NCBI GenBank assembly: GCA_000169115.1
Contig: AAVV01000004.1
Span: 186,001-250,000, forward strand
DNA from: a marine gamma proteobacterium HTCC2080
GTDB lineage: Bacteria > Pseudomonadota > Gammaproteobacteria > Pseudomonadales > Halieaceae
Length of the DNA: 64,000 bases
Direction of reading: 5' to 3'
Under the pieces are notes generated by a model. The model worked only from the letters and a program-made list of their open reading frames with translations. It was not told where the DNA came from and made no database searches. Of the stretch, positions 9,851 to 17,090 are shown piece by piece. Positions within the stretch are counted from its first letter, which is position 1; the number at the start of each line of letters is the position of its first letter. Position numbers and translations under genes: made by a program.

Positions 9851-10675
9851 TCAGGGCTTATTAAATACCGGCTGGCGCTTTTCCATAAAAGCGGAGACCG
9901 CCTCTTGATGGTCGGGGGAAGCGGCGCATCGAACCAGCCGGTCCGCTTCCAAGGCTAGACACTCCTGCAACCCTGCTTGAGATGCGCGATTGATGTTCTC
10001 TTTCATATAACCCAAGGCTACTGCGGGGCCGTGGGCAATGTGGCGCGCCAATTCTGCGACGGTCGAGGTCAGGGCGTCATCGGCGACGACCGTATTAAAA
10101 ATACCTAAATCCAAGGCCTCGTTTGATTGAACTCGACGCCCCGTAAAATAAAGCTCTTTGGTTTTCCCGGGACCCACCAAAGCATTGAGCAACCAGCTGC
10201 CACCATAATCGCCCGAGAAACCTACATTACGATAAGCCGTGGTTACAAACGCCGATTCACAGGCGATTCGAAGGTCACAGGCCAATGCCAGACAAAAACC
10301 CGCCCCCGCAGCAACGCCCGGCAGCGCGGCAATGGTGGGTTTAGCGTGGTTGTGAAGCCGCAGAGTGAGCGTCTCCTGTCGGTGGACAAGCTGGCGAACC
10401 TGCGCCTCCTGACTTAAGGCTTTGGATTGATCCGCCGACACGTTATCAGCCAGTCCCGAAATATCACCACCGGCACAAAACGCCGATCCAGAACCGGTAA
10501 TAACAATACACCCCACATCATCTCTGAGCTCTAGATCCAGCAATATCTGGCGGAGTGCAGGGGTTAATCGATCCGAGAGCGCATTGCGTTTCTCAGGGCG
10601 ATTCAGGGTCACAGTCGCAACGCGGTCATCTAGGCTCGCGAGTAATTCATCGGTACCGGTATCCAGCATTTCCAA
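9851..10675 (-). CDS. enoyl-CoA hydratase/isomerase family protein
   Basis: This crotonase-fold enzyme acts on acyl-CoA thioesters. The oxyanion-hole segments are clear: SAFCAGGDISGL near residues 65-75 and PGVAAGAGFCLALACD near 119-134. At the usual second catalytic glutamate position the protein has Asp156 in SGDYGGSWLL, the pattern of PaaG-like isomerases and some lyases rather than classical hydratases, which suggests isomerase chemistry (inference). The TTG at 10675 has AGGAG nine bases upstream and is chosen; an ATG two codons later is an alternative. It starts 16 bases after the Baeyer-Villiger monooxygenase stop, so the two are probably cotranscribed. That pairing would fit breakdown of a cyclic ketone or steroid-like substrate through CoA esters. 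Confidence 0.85.
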   Translation of the reverse strand: MEMLDTGTDELLASLDDRVATVTLNRPEKRNALSDRLTPALRQILLDLELRDDVGCIVITGSGSAFCAGGDISGLADNVSADQSKALSQEAQVRQLVHRQETLTLRLHNHAKPTIAALPGVAAGAGFCLALACDLRIACESAFVTTAYRNVGFSGDYGGSWLLNALVGPGKTKELYFTGRRVQSNEALDLGIFNTVVADDALTSTVAELARHIAHGPAVALGYMKENINRASQAGLQECLALEADRLVRCAASPDHQEAVSAFMEKRQPVFNKP

Positions 10676-10691
10676 GATGACTTACTCCTGC

Positions 10692-12596
10692 CTACTCATG
10701 AGTCGAAAGCTCCAGCCCATCGAGCTTGCCTTTGCGCCGCCATTTCGCCATCAAGCCAAAAAACTCCATAGGGCCTCCGCCATAAAACGTATTTTGTGGC
10801 TGAAACTGCACGTGACCCTCGTTGTTGTAATAGCCGGGGGTACAGGACTTTTGAAAATCTTCGGTTAATCGCGCTTTTTGAATAACGGTTTTTACCCAGT
10901 TAGATTCCGCTTTCGCGCTAGCTTCGACCCGAGTCGCACCCCGTTTTTGGAGCTGTTCAATAATATAGGCCGCATGAATACTGTTTTCGTCTAACGCATA
11001 GGTGAAGGCTGCAGTAAACCCGGACTGGATCGGTCCAAAGAAAAAACTGTTAGGAAAACCCCGAGCGTGTAAGCCGTGAAATGTTGCCATGCCGTCTTGC
11101 CACTTCTCGGTTACCGTCAACCCGTTCACGCCTTCAATTGAGTAGCCAGCGCGTCGAGAATAATCGGTGCCCACCTCAAAGCCCGTCGCAAAAATAATGC
11201 AATCGACCTCGTATTCCTCACCGTCAAACACCACGCCCGTCTCGGTAAATGTCTCAACGCCACGGCCGTCTGTATCAACAAGGGTGACACTGTCTCGATT
11301 AAACGACTTTAGGTATTCATCGTGAAAGCAGGGCCGCTTACAAAACTGTCGATAATATGGCTTGAGTGATTCCGCTGTTGATTTTTCTAAGACAACTTCG
11401 TCGGCTCTAGCGCGAACTTTTTCCATTTTCTCAAAGTCCGCCATCTCCATTTTCTGCATCAAGCCCATGTATTGAATGGCCCTGTCCATCAAATATTGCT
11501 TAAGACCGCGCTCACGCCGCTTGCTGGAAAACACACCTTGAACCGCCCACAAGGCAAGCCGGGCTTTACTTGGCATGCTATCGCCTAGACCCCCGAATAA
11601 ATTTCGGAACGCCTCTGTCCAGCCATCACCGACCAAATCTTCCTTAACCGGCAGACCTGACATAATTGATTCAAAATTAGTTTGTCTTCGCTTTTGCCAG
11701 CCAGGCGTCTGTTTCGAAATCCAGTCGGGATTGGTTGGTTGATTGTCACGAACATCAATAGAAGACGGCGTTCGTTGAAACACGTAGAGCGCCTTTGCCG
11801 AAGCCGCCAAATGAGGCACACATTGCACTGCAGTCGCCCCAGTTCCAATAACAGCCACCCGTTTGTCTGCAAGTTGGCTCAGGTCGCCAAACGTAGTGCC
11901 ACCTGTGTAGGCGTAATCCCAGCGGCTGGTATGAAATGTGTGTCCCTTAAACTGATCAATGCCCTTAATAGCAGGTAGCTTAGGTCTGTTGAGCGGGCCA
12001 TTAGAGTGAATAACAAAACGGGCCTGAAGCTGGTCGCCGCGATCAGTTACTACCTGCCAGCGCCGACTGGATTCCTGCCAGACCACTTGTCTTACCTGTG
12101 TTTGCAGCAGAGCATGTTCATGTAGCCGGTAACGCTGTGCCAAAACCTCGCAATACTCTAGGGTTTCCTCTGCATTGGTGTACTTTTGTCGGGGAACAAA
12201 TCCCGTTTCCTCAAGCAAAGGAAGATAAACATAAGCCTCTATATCGCAAGAAGCTCCGGGGTAACGGTTCCAGTACCAGGTTCCACCGAAACCGCCGCCT
12301 TTTTCGATCAGCATAAAATCGGTAATTCCGGCGTCCCGGAGTCGAGCAGCCGCCAGCATACCGCCGAAACCGCCCCCAATAATCACGACCTCAACGTCCC
12401 GAACAACTGAATCCCGTGTCATTCCGGGGGTAATGTAAGGATCGTCGACGTAGTGAGAAAAGTCGCCGGTAACCTCAACATACTGGTCATTGCCATCAGC
12501 TCGAATGCGCTTATCACGCTCAAGACGATACTTCTCTCGCAGTGCTTGGGGGTCGAAATTGAGCGTGCCGCCCTGCTGCGCAGCCGTACTAGTCAT
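10692..12596 (-). CDS. flavin-dependent Baeyer-Villiger-type monooxygenase
   Basis: This is an FAD- and NADPH-dependent monooxygenase that typically inserts oxygen next to a carbonyl, giving esters or lactones. The 634-residue protein has the FAD Rossmann motif GGGFGG at 74-79, the Baeyer-Villiger fingerprint FKGHTFHTSRWD at 216-227, and the second nucleotide motif GTGATA at 251-256. GGTWYWNRYPGASCD is the usual FAD-contact strand. It has an extra N-terminal segment of about 65 residues before the fold, as in cyclopentadecanone- and steroid-type enzymes. It lies between the cytochrome b gene (41 bp upstream) and the enoyl-CoA hydratase (16 bp downstream), so likely in one transcript. Substrate class is not readable. 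Confidence 0.9.
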   Translation of the reverse strand: MTSTAAQQGGTLNFDPQALREKYRLERDKRIRADGNDQYVEVTGDFSHYVDDPYITPGMTRDSVVRDVEVVIIGGGFGGMLAAARLRDAGITDFMLIEKGGGFGGTWYWNRYPGASCDIEAYVYLPLLEETGFVPRQKYTNAEETLEYCEVLAQRYRLHEHALLQTQVRQVVWQESSRRWQVVTDRGDQLQARFVIHSNGPLNRPKLPAIKGIDQFKGHTFHTSRWDYAYTGGTTFGDLSQLADKRVAVIGTGATAVQCVPHLAASAKALYVFQRTPSSIDVRDNQPTNPDWISKQTPGWQKRRQTNFESIMSGLPVKEDLVGDGWTEAFRNLFGGLGDSMPSKARLALWAVQGVFSSKRRERGLKQYLMDRAIQYMGLMQKMEMADFEKMEKVRARADEVVLEKSTAESLKPYYRQFCKRPCFHDEYLKSFNRDSVTLVDTDGRGVETFTETGVVFDGEEYEVDCIIFATGFEVGTDYSRRAGYSIEGVNGLTVTEKWQDGMATFHGLHARGFPNSFFFGPIQSGFTAAFTYALDENSIHAAYIIEQLQKRGATRVEASAKAESNWVKTVIQKARLTEDFQKSCTPGYYNNEGHVQFQPQNTFYGGGPMEFFGLMAKWRRKGKLDGLELSTHE

Positions 12597-12637
12597 TTAC
12601 TATCATCCGCTTCTTAGTGACAGGTTCCGTCCACGCG

Positions 12638-13129
12638 TCATCGTCCAAACCCAATACGCTTAAGTAACGGAACCCCGTGGCCGAATTGAATAATCATAAC
12701 GGCTAAGACATGCAGTGCCGCCAAAGCAACCAACGCATGTGCAAGCCATTCATGGACATTTTGCAACCATTCTTCTCCCCAAAACGCATCGAGATCCTGC
12801 ATCCATCCGGTAACGGCCAGCAGTAGCACGAGCGCCAGGATTACAACAATCATCCAACTACCAGCGGCACTGTGGTTTTCGTGATCTGTGTACCTGCCAG
12901 CGAGGCTTCTTAGGTCTTGCAGCACTAGCCCCGGCGCCAAACTCAAGCGGGCGAAGCTAGCATCACCGCGACTGAAAAAACCTGCCACCACGCGCAACAC
13001 AACCAATGCACCTAGTACCCAGCCCAACCATTCGTGGAGCTCACCACCCGATTCCAGAAACTCATAATTAACCACGATGCCCAGAGACAACAGCCAGTGG
13101 AAACAGCGTATTAAAAAGTGACGCCTCAA
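12638..13129 (-). CDS. cytochrome b561-type membrane protein
   Basis: The 163-residue protein has about four transmembrane helices and histidines spaced as in the Ni/Fe-hydrogenase b-type/cytochrome b561 family: His11 in FHWLL, His32 in LHEWLGW, His126 and His131 in VHEWLAHALVAL, and His140 in ALHVLAVM. It probably binds one or two hemes b and moves electrons across the inner membrane. The start appears to be TTG at 13129, just after the PepSY stop, implying translational coupling. PepSY plus b-type cytochrome pairs of this kind recur in gammaproteobacteria; the electron partner is unknown. It precedes the monooxygenase by 41 bp, which could be coincidence or a shared transcript. Confidence 0.8.
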   Translation of the reverse strand: MRRHFLIRCFHWLLSLGIVVNYEFLESGGELHEWLGWVLGALVVLRVVAGFFSRGDASFARLSLAPGLVLQDLRSLAGRYTDHENHSAAGSWMIVVILALVLLLAVTGWMQDLDAFWGEEWLQNVHEWLAHALVALAALHVLAVMIIQFGHGVPLLKRIGFGR

Positions 13130-13134
13130 ATGGG

Positions 13135-13410
13135 CTAATCCACCTCTTTTTTCACAATGGCGCCATTGGCCATATCGAAATACACCTCAACGCGCTGTTC
13201 TTCACCCGATGCTAATGACTCCCAGCCATAAATCTCATAGCAGTTGTCATCAACCTTAAATTTTTTGATGGCGAAACCGTATTCATTAACGATTTTCTTC
13301 TGCAAATCCAAAACACTCATCCGTTCCGATTCGGCATACTCTGCACAATCAGCACCTGCAAGCACTGCTTGAGACATCAGCATTAACAAACCTAGAAATA
13401 CCTGACGCAT
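13135..13410 (-). CDS. small periplasmic PepSY-domain protein
   Basis: The 91-residue product starts at the ATG at 13410, which has a textbook AAGGAG seven bases upstream; a longer frame to 13536 lacks this. The signal peptide is MRQVFLGLLMLMSQAVLA. The mature part (MSVLDLQKKIVNEYG, then KKFKVDDNCYEIYGWES and VEVYFDMANGAIVKKEVD) follows the PepSY pattern, in which a helix packs on a sheet ending in a D-x-x-x-G turn. PepSY domains bind peptides or modulate neighbouring redox and protease proteins. It lies five bases upstream of the cytochrome b gene, so the pair is very likely co-translated. A palindrome 41-58 bp upstream of its start may be an operator. Confidence 0.82.
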   Translation of the reverse strand: MRQVFLGLLMLMSQAVLAGADCAEYAESERMSVLDLQKKIVNEYGFAIKKFKVDDNCYEIYGWESLASGEEQRVEVYFDMANGAIVKKEVD

Positions 13411-13450
13411 TAACTTACTCCTTTTATTAAAAACGTGAATAACTGGGAAT

Positions 13451-13468
13451 TGTTGTCGGTCGACAACA
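13451..13468. promoter_or_regulatory. palindromic operator candidate upstream of the PepSY/cytochrome genes
   Basis: TGTTGTCG at 13451-13458 and CGACAACA at 13461-13468 are perfect 8-bp inverted arms around a 2-base centre. The site lies 41-58 bp upstream of the PepSY start codon, where a dimeric repressor (TetR or MarR type) or an activator would bind. No regulator gene is adjacent, so the binding protein is unknown. Confidence 0.5.
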
Positions 13469-13838
13469 CACGTAAACGGAACAAAAGACTGCATTACGTT
13501 CACATGCTCCTGCAAGACCCTTTTAAAAAGGGGCATTGCGGGTTTTATGACCTACTGATACGACAATAAACAAAAAATCCCGTCGAGCCCATTTTGCTAC
13601 AGTATTTGCGGATTAGACATCTATTCCAATAATCCGTTCCATCGCAGACTGCTTTGTAGCGCTGGGGATGAGTGAGCAGCTTGAAACAGCAAAATTCGGC
13701 AACAATTAAAATTTTTTGGGGGGGCTGCAGCAGGCGCCTATAGTTTCACGTAGAAGCCGACCAGATCATCGAAGGGCCACCCAAAGCCGTGCCGCTAAGC
13801 CGGCGAAACTTTAGATCAGTCTAAGCCAAACCATGGGG
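13469..13838. other. intergenic region, no gene seen
   Basis: Apart from the palindrome at its edge, this stretch of 370 bp carries no supported gene. It contains a poly-G run (ggggggg near 13720) and lies between the 3' end of the acyl-CoA ligase gene and the promoter side of the PepSY gene. No strong hairpin terminator was recognised. Confidence 0.4.
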
Positions 13839-15512
13839 CTAACCCACAGCAGCGATATCTGCCTGAAGATCACCTCTCAGCACTTTCCCCATAGGGTTGC
13901 GCGGTAATGCAACTAAGTAGCTTATTTTCTCGGGCAGCTTAAATTTTGCTAACCCTTGAGCCTTTAAAAAACCGCAGACCTCCTTCAGAGAGGGGGGATG
14001 ATCGGCGTCTTTTGGCACCAAACATACACAGACACGCTCACCCAATGCCTGGTCTGCATAGGCACACACTGCAGCTTCACGTACCTGGGGATGACTCTCA
14101 ATTAAGGTATCAAGTTCTGCGGGAGAAATTTTCATACCACCGCGATTAATGATGTCCTTGCAGCGTCCTACGATGCGGTAATAGTGGGTCGGCGCGGCAC
14201 TAATTTCCACTAAATCACCACTGCGGAAAAAACCGTCTTCAGTAAAAACATCGGTATCTTCTGTGCCAAAATAACCATCAAATACAGTTGCCCCAGCAAA
14301 GCATAGCTCACCAACGGCACCCGGTTCGTCCACCTCTAAGCCTGTGTCCGGATCAATAACCTTGCTTTGAACAGCGTGGTGACAGCGTCCTGGCCACTCG
14401 AGCCCAGGCGTACCAAATCGCGGAAAGTACGCAGCGCGCATCTCACTACTTGGCACTGTTTCGGGTGTCGCAAAGAGCGCCAGACCTTCGTTAGAACCAT
14501 AAAAATTAATCACCGGTTTTTGGTAATCATTTTCGAATGTGGCAATCATCGCGGGCGACAACGGCGCCGACCCAGAGCCTACTGCTCGCAACGTACTAAA
14601 ATCAAATTGCTGCCAAAACTCAGGTTGCGCTGCCAGCTGGTTTAACAGCGCGGGAGGTGCAATCGTGAAGTGTATTTTTTCATCCTGCATTTGGGTCAGA
14701 TATACCGCCGGATCTAAAGGGTGGTGAAGAATAAGACCGCAGCCTAACTCTGCTGCGGCAAACAAAAATCCTCCAATAGCCGCCATATTGACCAGTGGAA
14801 AAGGGTTTAAAAGCCGATCTCCCCTTTGGTAGCCCCCCGCCTCTGCCGTTGCCCGCGCGGTGGCCAGCCACATATTGGCTGAACGAGGCACACCTTTGGG
14901 CGTACCTGTTGTACCCGATGTCCAGCATACGGTTAACACTCGATTAGCGGGGTCATTCAGACTTCGGCTGTAGGTTGCCAGTGTCCGGGTGCCCTTAAGC
15001 GGTACGGAGCTGGCAAGACACTCAAGGTCGTCACCAATGGCCAACACCGGAAGCCGCGGCAGTACATCTCTCGCGGTTTGAATGAGTGACTGACCTTTAA
15101 AACTGGGGCAACCAATAAACAGCGTGGTCTGAAGGGTGGTGCTGAGCTGTGTTATTTCATGAGCGCCGTACTGGACCGGTAAAGGTGAAATTATGGCTCC
15201 CAACTTACTTGCTGCATAAAAACAGACCACCAGCTCTACAATATTGGGCAGCTGGACCATAATACGGCTACCGGGACCAATACCACGTTCCAGTAACTGA
15301 AGGGCCAGTGCCGTACTCGCAATATCAAGATCGGAAAAGCTGAGTCGTGCCGGAGGCATACCCGTCAGCTCCATTTTGTCAGGCTGATCCGCCACCGCCA
15401 GAGCATGAGGCTCCTGAGCCACTCGCTCGGCCAGCAAACCATGCAGGCTATCTTGGCCCCAAAACCCACGCTCCGTGAGCGCTCTAATACGTGTATTAGT
15501 GCTCGTTTGCAT
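13839..15512 (-). CDS. class I adenylate-forming acyl-CoA synthetase/ligase
   Basis: This activates a carboxylic acid as acyl-AMP and transfers it to CoA. The 557-residue protein has the phosphate-binding loop TSGTTGTPKG at 198-207, the A5-type motif NFYGSNEGLALF, the A7 motif RSGDLVEI, the hinge GRCKDIINRGGMKISPAELD near 447-466, and the C-terminal catalytic Lys543 in NPMGKVLRGDL. Domain order and length are typical of the ANL superfamily (fatty-acyl, benzoate/cyclohexane carboxylate or 2,3-dihydroxybenzoate-AMP-ligase-like subgroup). It is divergent from the Rieske oxygenase, with 236 bp between the starts, so the two may share regulation in an aromatic or terpenoid acid pathway (inference). 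The substrate pocket cannot be assigned by eye. Confidence 0.88.
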   Translation of the reverse strand: MQTSTNTRIRALTERGFWGQDSLHGLLAERVAQEPHALAVADQPDKMELTGMPPARLSFSDLDIASTALALQLLERGIGPGSRIMVQLPNIVELVVCFYAASKLGAIISPLPVQYGAHEITQLSTTLQTTLFIGCPSFKGQSLIQTARDVLPRLPVLAIGDDLECLASSVPLKGTRTLATYSRSLNDPANRVLTVCWTSGTTGTPKGVPRSANMWLATARATAEAGGYQRGDRLLNPFPLVNMAAIGGFLFAAAELGCGLILHHPLDPAVYLTQMQDEKIHFTIAPPALLNQLAAQPEFWQQFDFSTLRAVGSGSAPLSPAMIATFENDYQKPVINFYGSNEGLALFATPETVPSSEMRAAYFPRFGTPGLEWPGRCHHAVQSKVIDPDTGLEVDEPGAVGELCFAGATVFDGYFGTEDTDVFTEDGFFRSGDLVEISAAPTHYYRIVGRCKDIINRGGMKISPAELDTLIESHPQVREAAVCAYADQALGERVCVCLVPKDADHPPSLKEVCGFLKAQGLAKFKLPEKISYLVALPRNPMGKVLRGDLQADIAAVG

Positions 15513-15748
15513 ACGCCGCCCCCAAAGCTGATTCAGCTCAACGCGTTGCTTAACTATCTTTATTATCGATTCCTAGACTACAGGGTGTGCCCATTTTTTA
15601 CACGAGAAACTACACAAAGCCCCACCTAGTTCACGAAGTATGGCGCTATAAAACTGAACTAACGGCAGGAGTAGCTGAAAGATAGGTTGAATCTGTTTAG
15701 ACTCACCGGCTGTCTTTTTATATATCCGCCGCCGACTGCAGCGGGTTC

Positions 15749-16912
15749 GTGGTAACTGAATTGGATGACGACGTGAATCAACCGGCCGACATAAAGACAC
15801 TCCCCCTGCTCAGTGAACAAGAGACCATCGAACGTATCTTCCAGCATATCGATAACCGAACCACCGACCTTGGCGACACCGTGTGGCAAGAGCCCGTAGC
15901 GCACTACCACAGCCAAGAACGGTTCGACGCCGAGCTGTTGCTGCTCCGACAATCACCTATTCCTTTTTGCCCCTCTGCCGCGCTGCCTGAAAACGGCAGC
16001 TACGTCGCCCGCTCGGCCTCGGGTACGCCATTGCTAGTTGCTCGCGGCAACGACGGTGTGGCTCGAGCATTTATCAACGCCTGTCGCCACCGCGGCATGC
16101 AAGTCGCTAGTGGCCAGGGGTGTCAGAAGAACTTTTCCTGCCCTTACCACGCCTGGACCTATGGCCTTGACGGGGCACTGAAAGGCATACCGGGGCAAGC
16201 AGCGTTCCCCGGCTTGGATAAGCAGGAACACGGCTTGGTAGAGGTAAGCGCTCGGGAGTTTGGTGGACTTATCTACGTACAACAGATTGGCCAGATAAGC
16301 GATGAGGCTCTCAGCGACAAACCTCATTTTTTTACGCCCGATCAAGTTTGCTTTGATCAAAGCGAAGTTGCTGATAACGCCAATTGGAAATTAATCACTG
16401 AGACGCTCCTTGAGGGGTACCACATTAAGTCGCTGCACCAAGAGACCTTTTACCCCTTTGGTCTAGATAACATTAATGTCGTTGAGGTTTTCGGGGCTAA
16501 CGCACGCGTTGTTTTTCCTTTTAAACGTATTGAAAAGCTACGCGACCTCGCACCTGAGGATCGGAAGCTAGATGGCATGGTCACCTCGGTTTATCACCTG
16601 TTCCCTAATGCCAGTGTGTCGCTCCTCTCAAAACACGCTAGCCTCACCATCATGGAGCCGCTCAGTCCCACAAGGACCCGTTTAGTGAGCTATTATGTGA
16701 TGAACTCCTCAACCGATGATCGTCCGATAACGCTGGAGGCCGCGCAGCGCGACGTCGAGTTTGTCAATAATGCGGGACAGGTTGAGGATCGCGCCGCTGC
16801 CTGCGCCATTCAAGAAACTGTGAGCACACCAGCGAATCCTCACCTGACCTTTGGCTATTTTGAAAAAGCCATTGTCAACTTTCACCAACAGCTCGCGCAA
16901 AAAATATCCTGA
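15749..16912 (+). CDS. Rieske non-heme iron oxygenase, alpha subunit
   Basis: This is a ring-hydroxylating or demethylating oxygenase component. The Rieske [2Fe-2S] ligands are Cys112 and His114 (ACRHRG) and Cys131 and His134 (CPYHAW), in the usual C-x-H...C-x2-H arrangement. The mononuclear iron histidines His225 and His230 lie in LLEGYHIKSLHQETF. Length (387 residues) fits family alpha subunits. The start is GTG at 15749 with only a weak GCGGG upstream; no better in-frame ATG precedes the Rieske domain. There is no beta subunit, ferredoxin or reductase gene beside it, so it may be a homotrimeric enzyme fed by electron carriers from elsewhere. Neighbouring, divergent acyl-CoA ligase suggests a catabolic role. 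Confidence 0.88.
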   Translation: MVTELDDDVNQPADIKTLPLLSEQETIERIFQHIDNRTTDLGDTVWQEPVAHYHSQERFDAELLLLRQSPIPFCPSAALPENGSYVARSASGTPLLVARGNDGVARAFINACRHRGMQVASGQGCQKNFSCPYHAWTYGLDGALKGIPGQAAFPGLDKQEHGLVEVSAREFGGLIYVQQIGQISDEALSDKPHFFTPDQVCFDQSEVADNANWKLITETLLEGYHIKSLHQETFYPFGLDNINVVEVFGANARVVFPFKRIEKLRDLAPEDRKLDGMVTSVYHLFPNASVSLLSKHASLTIMEPLSPTRTRLVSYYVMNSSTDDRPITLEAAQRDVEFVNNAGQVEDRAAACAIQETVSTPANPHLTFGYFEKAIVNFHQQLAQKIS

Positions 16913-16935
16913 ACTGAGGCCTAGGGCAAACCGCC

Positions 16936-17073
16936 ATGACTCCATTGGGCGTCGCTTGCCTTCTGGTTTTCTGGGGCTCAGCTATGGTCGTGTGCCGCAA
17001 CATTTGCGTTGTAAATAGGCGCCAAAAATTACTCGCCAAAACAGCACGACTTGTCGCTATGATGCAGACATAG
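16936..17073 (+). CDS. possible 45-residue membrane peptide
   Basis: A short frame (ATG 16936, TAG 17071-17073) encodes one hydrophobic segment (VACLLVFWGSAMVV) followed by a basic tail (NRRQKLLAKTARL), a topology seen in single-pass small proteins. No good ribosome site is visible, and it sits in the gap between the Rieske gene and the carboxypeptidase. It may be spurious. Confidence 0.25.
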   Translation: MTPLGVACLLVFWGSAMVVCRNICVVNRRQKLLAKTARLVAMMQT

Positions 17074-17090
17074 CAGCCCGAGATTCGCTC

